A stretch of DNA of 64,000 nucleotides from the NCBI GenBank assembly GCA_021234155.1, contig JAJEKV010000005.1:28424689-28488688 (forward strand). The letters are read 5' to 3'. The notes beneath the pieces are model-generated. The model worked only from the letters and a program-made list of their open reading frames with translations. It was not told where the DNA came from and made no database searches. The stretch comes from Isoetes taiwanensis (Eukaryota > Streptophyta > Lycopodiopsida > Isoetales > Isoetaceae). Every line of letters begins with the position of its first letter. Positions within the stretch are counted from its first letter, which is position 1. Shown piece by piece: positions 62,801 to 64,000 of this stretch. Position numbers and translations under genes: made by a program.

Positions 62801-63359
62801 GTATCTAGAACATTCTAGAACTATCTACAATATCTTATTTTGAGTTCTTGCAATTTTTCAAAAAAACTTTCTATTTTTAAACTGGAGTGCTTATCCATGA
62901 GCATCTAGAACTATGTAGAACATCGTATTTTGAACTTTTGCAAGTTTCAATAAAACTTTCAATTTTTAGATTAATTTACCTTGCTTAGCAACTTCTATTT
63001 TAAAATAGGGTGATTATCCATGCTTGTTGATCAATCAAAGCTCATTCTAGAACTTTTCTAGAAATATCTAAAACATTCTAGAATGTTCTAGAAATTTGTA
63101 GAGCATTCTAGAACTAGAGTATTCTATAATGTTCTAGAGCCATCTAGAAGGTTCTCGAACATTCTACTTTCTAGCTAAGAATCAGAATGTCCATAATCAT
63201 GTGGATCGCCTTCTTATATACTGGTAAATGAGGCTTTTTTTCGCATCTATGCATGTGGGATATTTGTGCATGCACTAGATTCTAAAACAATCTTAAACAT
63301 TCTAGAAACATTCGGATTTCAAATATCCTTTAAGTATAAATAAAAAAATATTTTTTTTT

Positions 63360-63430
63360 ACTGAAATAATGCGTGATCTAGTGGTTAAAACTGGGGGCTT
63401 GGGAAGTCAAATCCTCCCAACAACATAGAA
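63360..63430 (+). mobile_element. SINE-like tRNA head, copy 3 (diverged)
   Basis: GTGATCTAGTGGTTAAAACT (A-box region) and AAGTCAAATCC (B-box-like) are spaced as in a tRNA, after an AT-rich lead-in with the CCTTTAAGTATAAA word seen near copies 1 and 2. It could instead be an independent tRNA-like relic; it does not fold as a complete tRNA gene by eye. Confidence 0.4.
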
Positions 63431-63469
63431 CTTTTTAAAAGCCTCTCCTTAAGGTCCGAGCATGCAATG

Positions 63470-63700
63470 TGGACCGTAGGATCTTGATCCCAATCAATGG
63501 TCGAGATCGCGCCATGTGACACATCTACCAGCTCGATGATCAAGATCGAAATCAATGTGGATCGTAGGATCGTCCACCTCAGCTTAACTGACGGTCTAGA
63601 TGCGCCCAAATTTTTCAATTACAACCATTCAATCTGGATCATCCACCTCATCTCAACTGATGATCAGATCACCCTAAATATATCAATCTCCATCAGGAAA
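63470..63700. repeat. GATC-rich degenerate tandem repeat, about 69-bp period
   Basis: GGATC(G/A)TCCACCTCA-CT-AACTGA occurs with TCCACCTC at 63573 and about 63642, and GTAGGATC(T/G) words occur before it. The 89-codon frame across it is not convincing. Confidence 0.6.
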
Positions 63701-63844
63701 TCTGGGCTGCCCATCTGGGCTTTCGACGGCCAGGATCGCAATTTATATAAGCAAACACGAGCCTGATATACAAGTGATATTTGTATATCTCTTATCTATA
63801 TACAATTATATTTGTGTGTAGATGTGTGTAGACAGTTTGATCTC

Positions 63845-63871
63845 GGCCGTCCATCTTAGATCTGGACGGCC
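63845..63871. repeat. Perfect 9-bp inverted repeat GGCCGTCCA...TGGACGGCC
   Basis: GGCCGTCCA (63845-63853) and TGGACGGCC (63863-63871) around a 9-base loop. Words of this type are common in terminal regions of plant DNA transposons, and a further CAATGGCCGAGAT copy follows at 63951, but the element cannot be delimited because the window ends. Confidence 0.7.
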
Positions 63872-64000
63872 CACGTGAAGCCCCCAAATAACCCACTTTA
63901 AATGACCCCTTTATTTGGGGCTTTTGATCACGTCCGTTGGATGTGCAGATCAATGGCCGAGATTTAGGCCATATGAGACCCCCTTTTTCTAGAGAAAGCC

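Larger units (their letters stand above)
61829..63020. repeat. Satellite array, 80-120 bp units, with heat-shock-element-like palindromes
   Basis: The unit consensus is GAGGTGCTTATCCATGAGCA, then TCTAGAACATTCTAGAACTA, TCTAAAACATTC, TATTTTGAG, AAACTTTCTATTTTTA. Unit starts are at about 61831, 61912, 62011, 62130, 62223, 62304, 62884 and 63000 (the 475-bp TRIM must be subtracted before 62884). The units contain TAGAACATTCTAGAAC at 61931, 62031 and 62806. No coding content. Confidence 0.88.

Overview
This is a nuclear segment of a vascular plant genome. It is AT-rich, has low gene density and is full of repeats. The recognisable genes are plant families: a plant-type calcium-dependent protein kinase, a class V (GH18) chitinase with two hevein domains, a PLS-type pentatricopeptide (PPR) protein, an E(z)/CURLY LEAF-type SET domain, a WSD1-type wax-ester synthase/acyltransferase, and a GH10 xylanase. 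I favour a fern (large genome, many decayed genes, PPR style), but a conifer or another large-genome plant cannot be excluded from sequence alone.

Layout. 1-9 kb: no recognisable gene; a complete short non-autonomous Helitron (2566-3159), then an inverted repeat and duplicated segments (7.6-8.7 kb). 9.1-17.4 kb: five copies of an approximately 0.5-kb tandem repeat (three at 9.1-10.5 kb, two at 16.3-17.4 kb). They bracket a membrane-protein-like ORF and an E(z) SET-domain pseudogene whose long intron holds microsatellites and a foldback element. 19.9-24 kb: a PPR-E pseudogene on the minus strand and a duplicated 5'-exon segment. 24.6-26.1 kb: an intact two-exon chitinase. 28.5-31 kb: remnants of a WSD1-like acyltransferase and a GH10 xylanase, side by side. 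31-51 kb: almost no coding signal; an LTR-like promoter next to a 0.5-kb tandem array (39.4-40.35 kb), another degenerate array near 47-48 kb, and a duplicated exon-like segment at 49.9-50.5 kb. 51.25-53.61 kb: an eight-exon calcium-dependent protein kinase on the minus strand, nearly complete but with two frame lesions in exon 1. 55.7-57.35 kb: the 3' part of a LINE with a poly(A) tail. 60.2-63.4 kb: a repeat province with tRNA-derived SINE-like units and a satellite rich in TTCTAGAA palindromes, into which a 475-bp TRIM retrotransposon (LTRs, PBS, PPT, target duplication) has inserted.

How the parts relate. The genes share no pathway and do not form a cluster. The chitinase is the only clearly intact protein gene; the kinase is the next best. 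The other coding remnants carry stops, frameshifts or lost splice sites. The most informative content is the set of mobile elements whose ends can be read to the base (Helitron, TRIM, LINE 3' end) and the heat-shock-element-like satellite.
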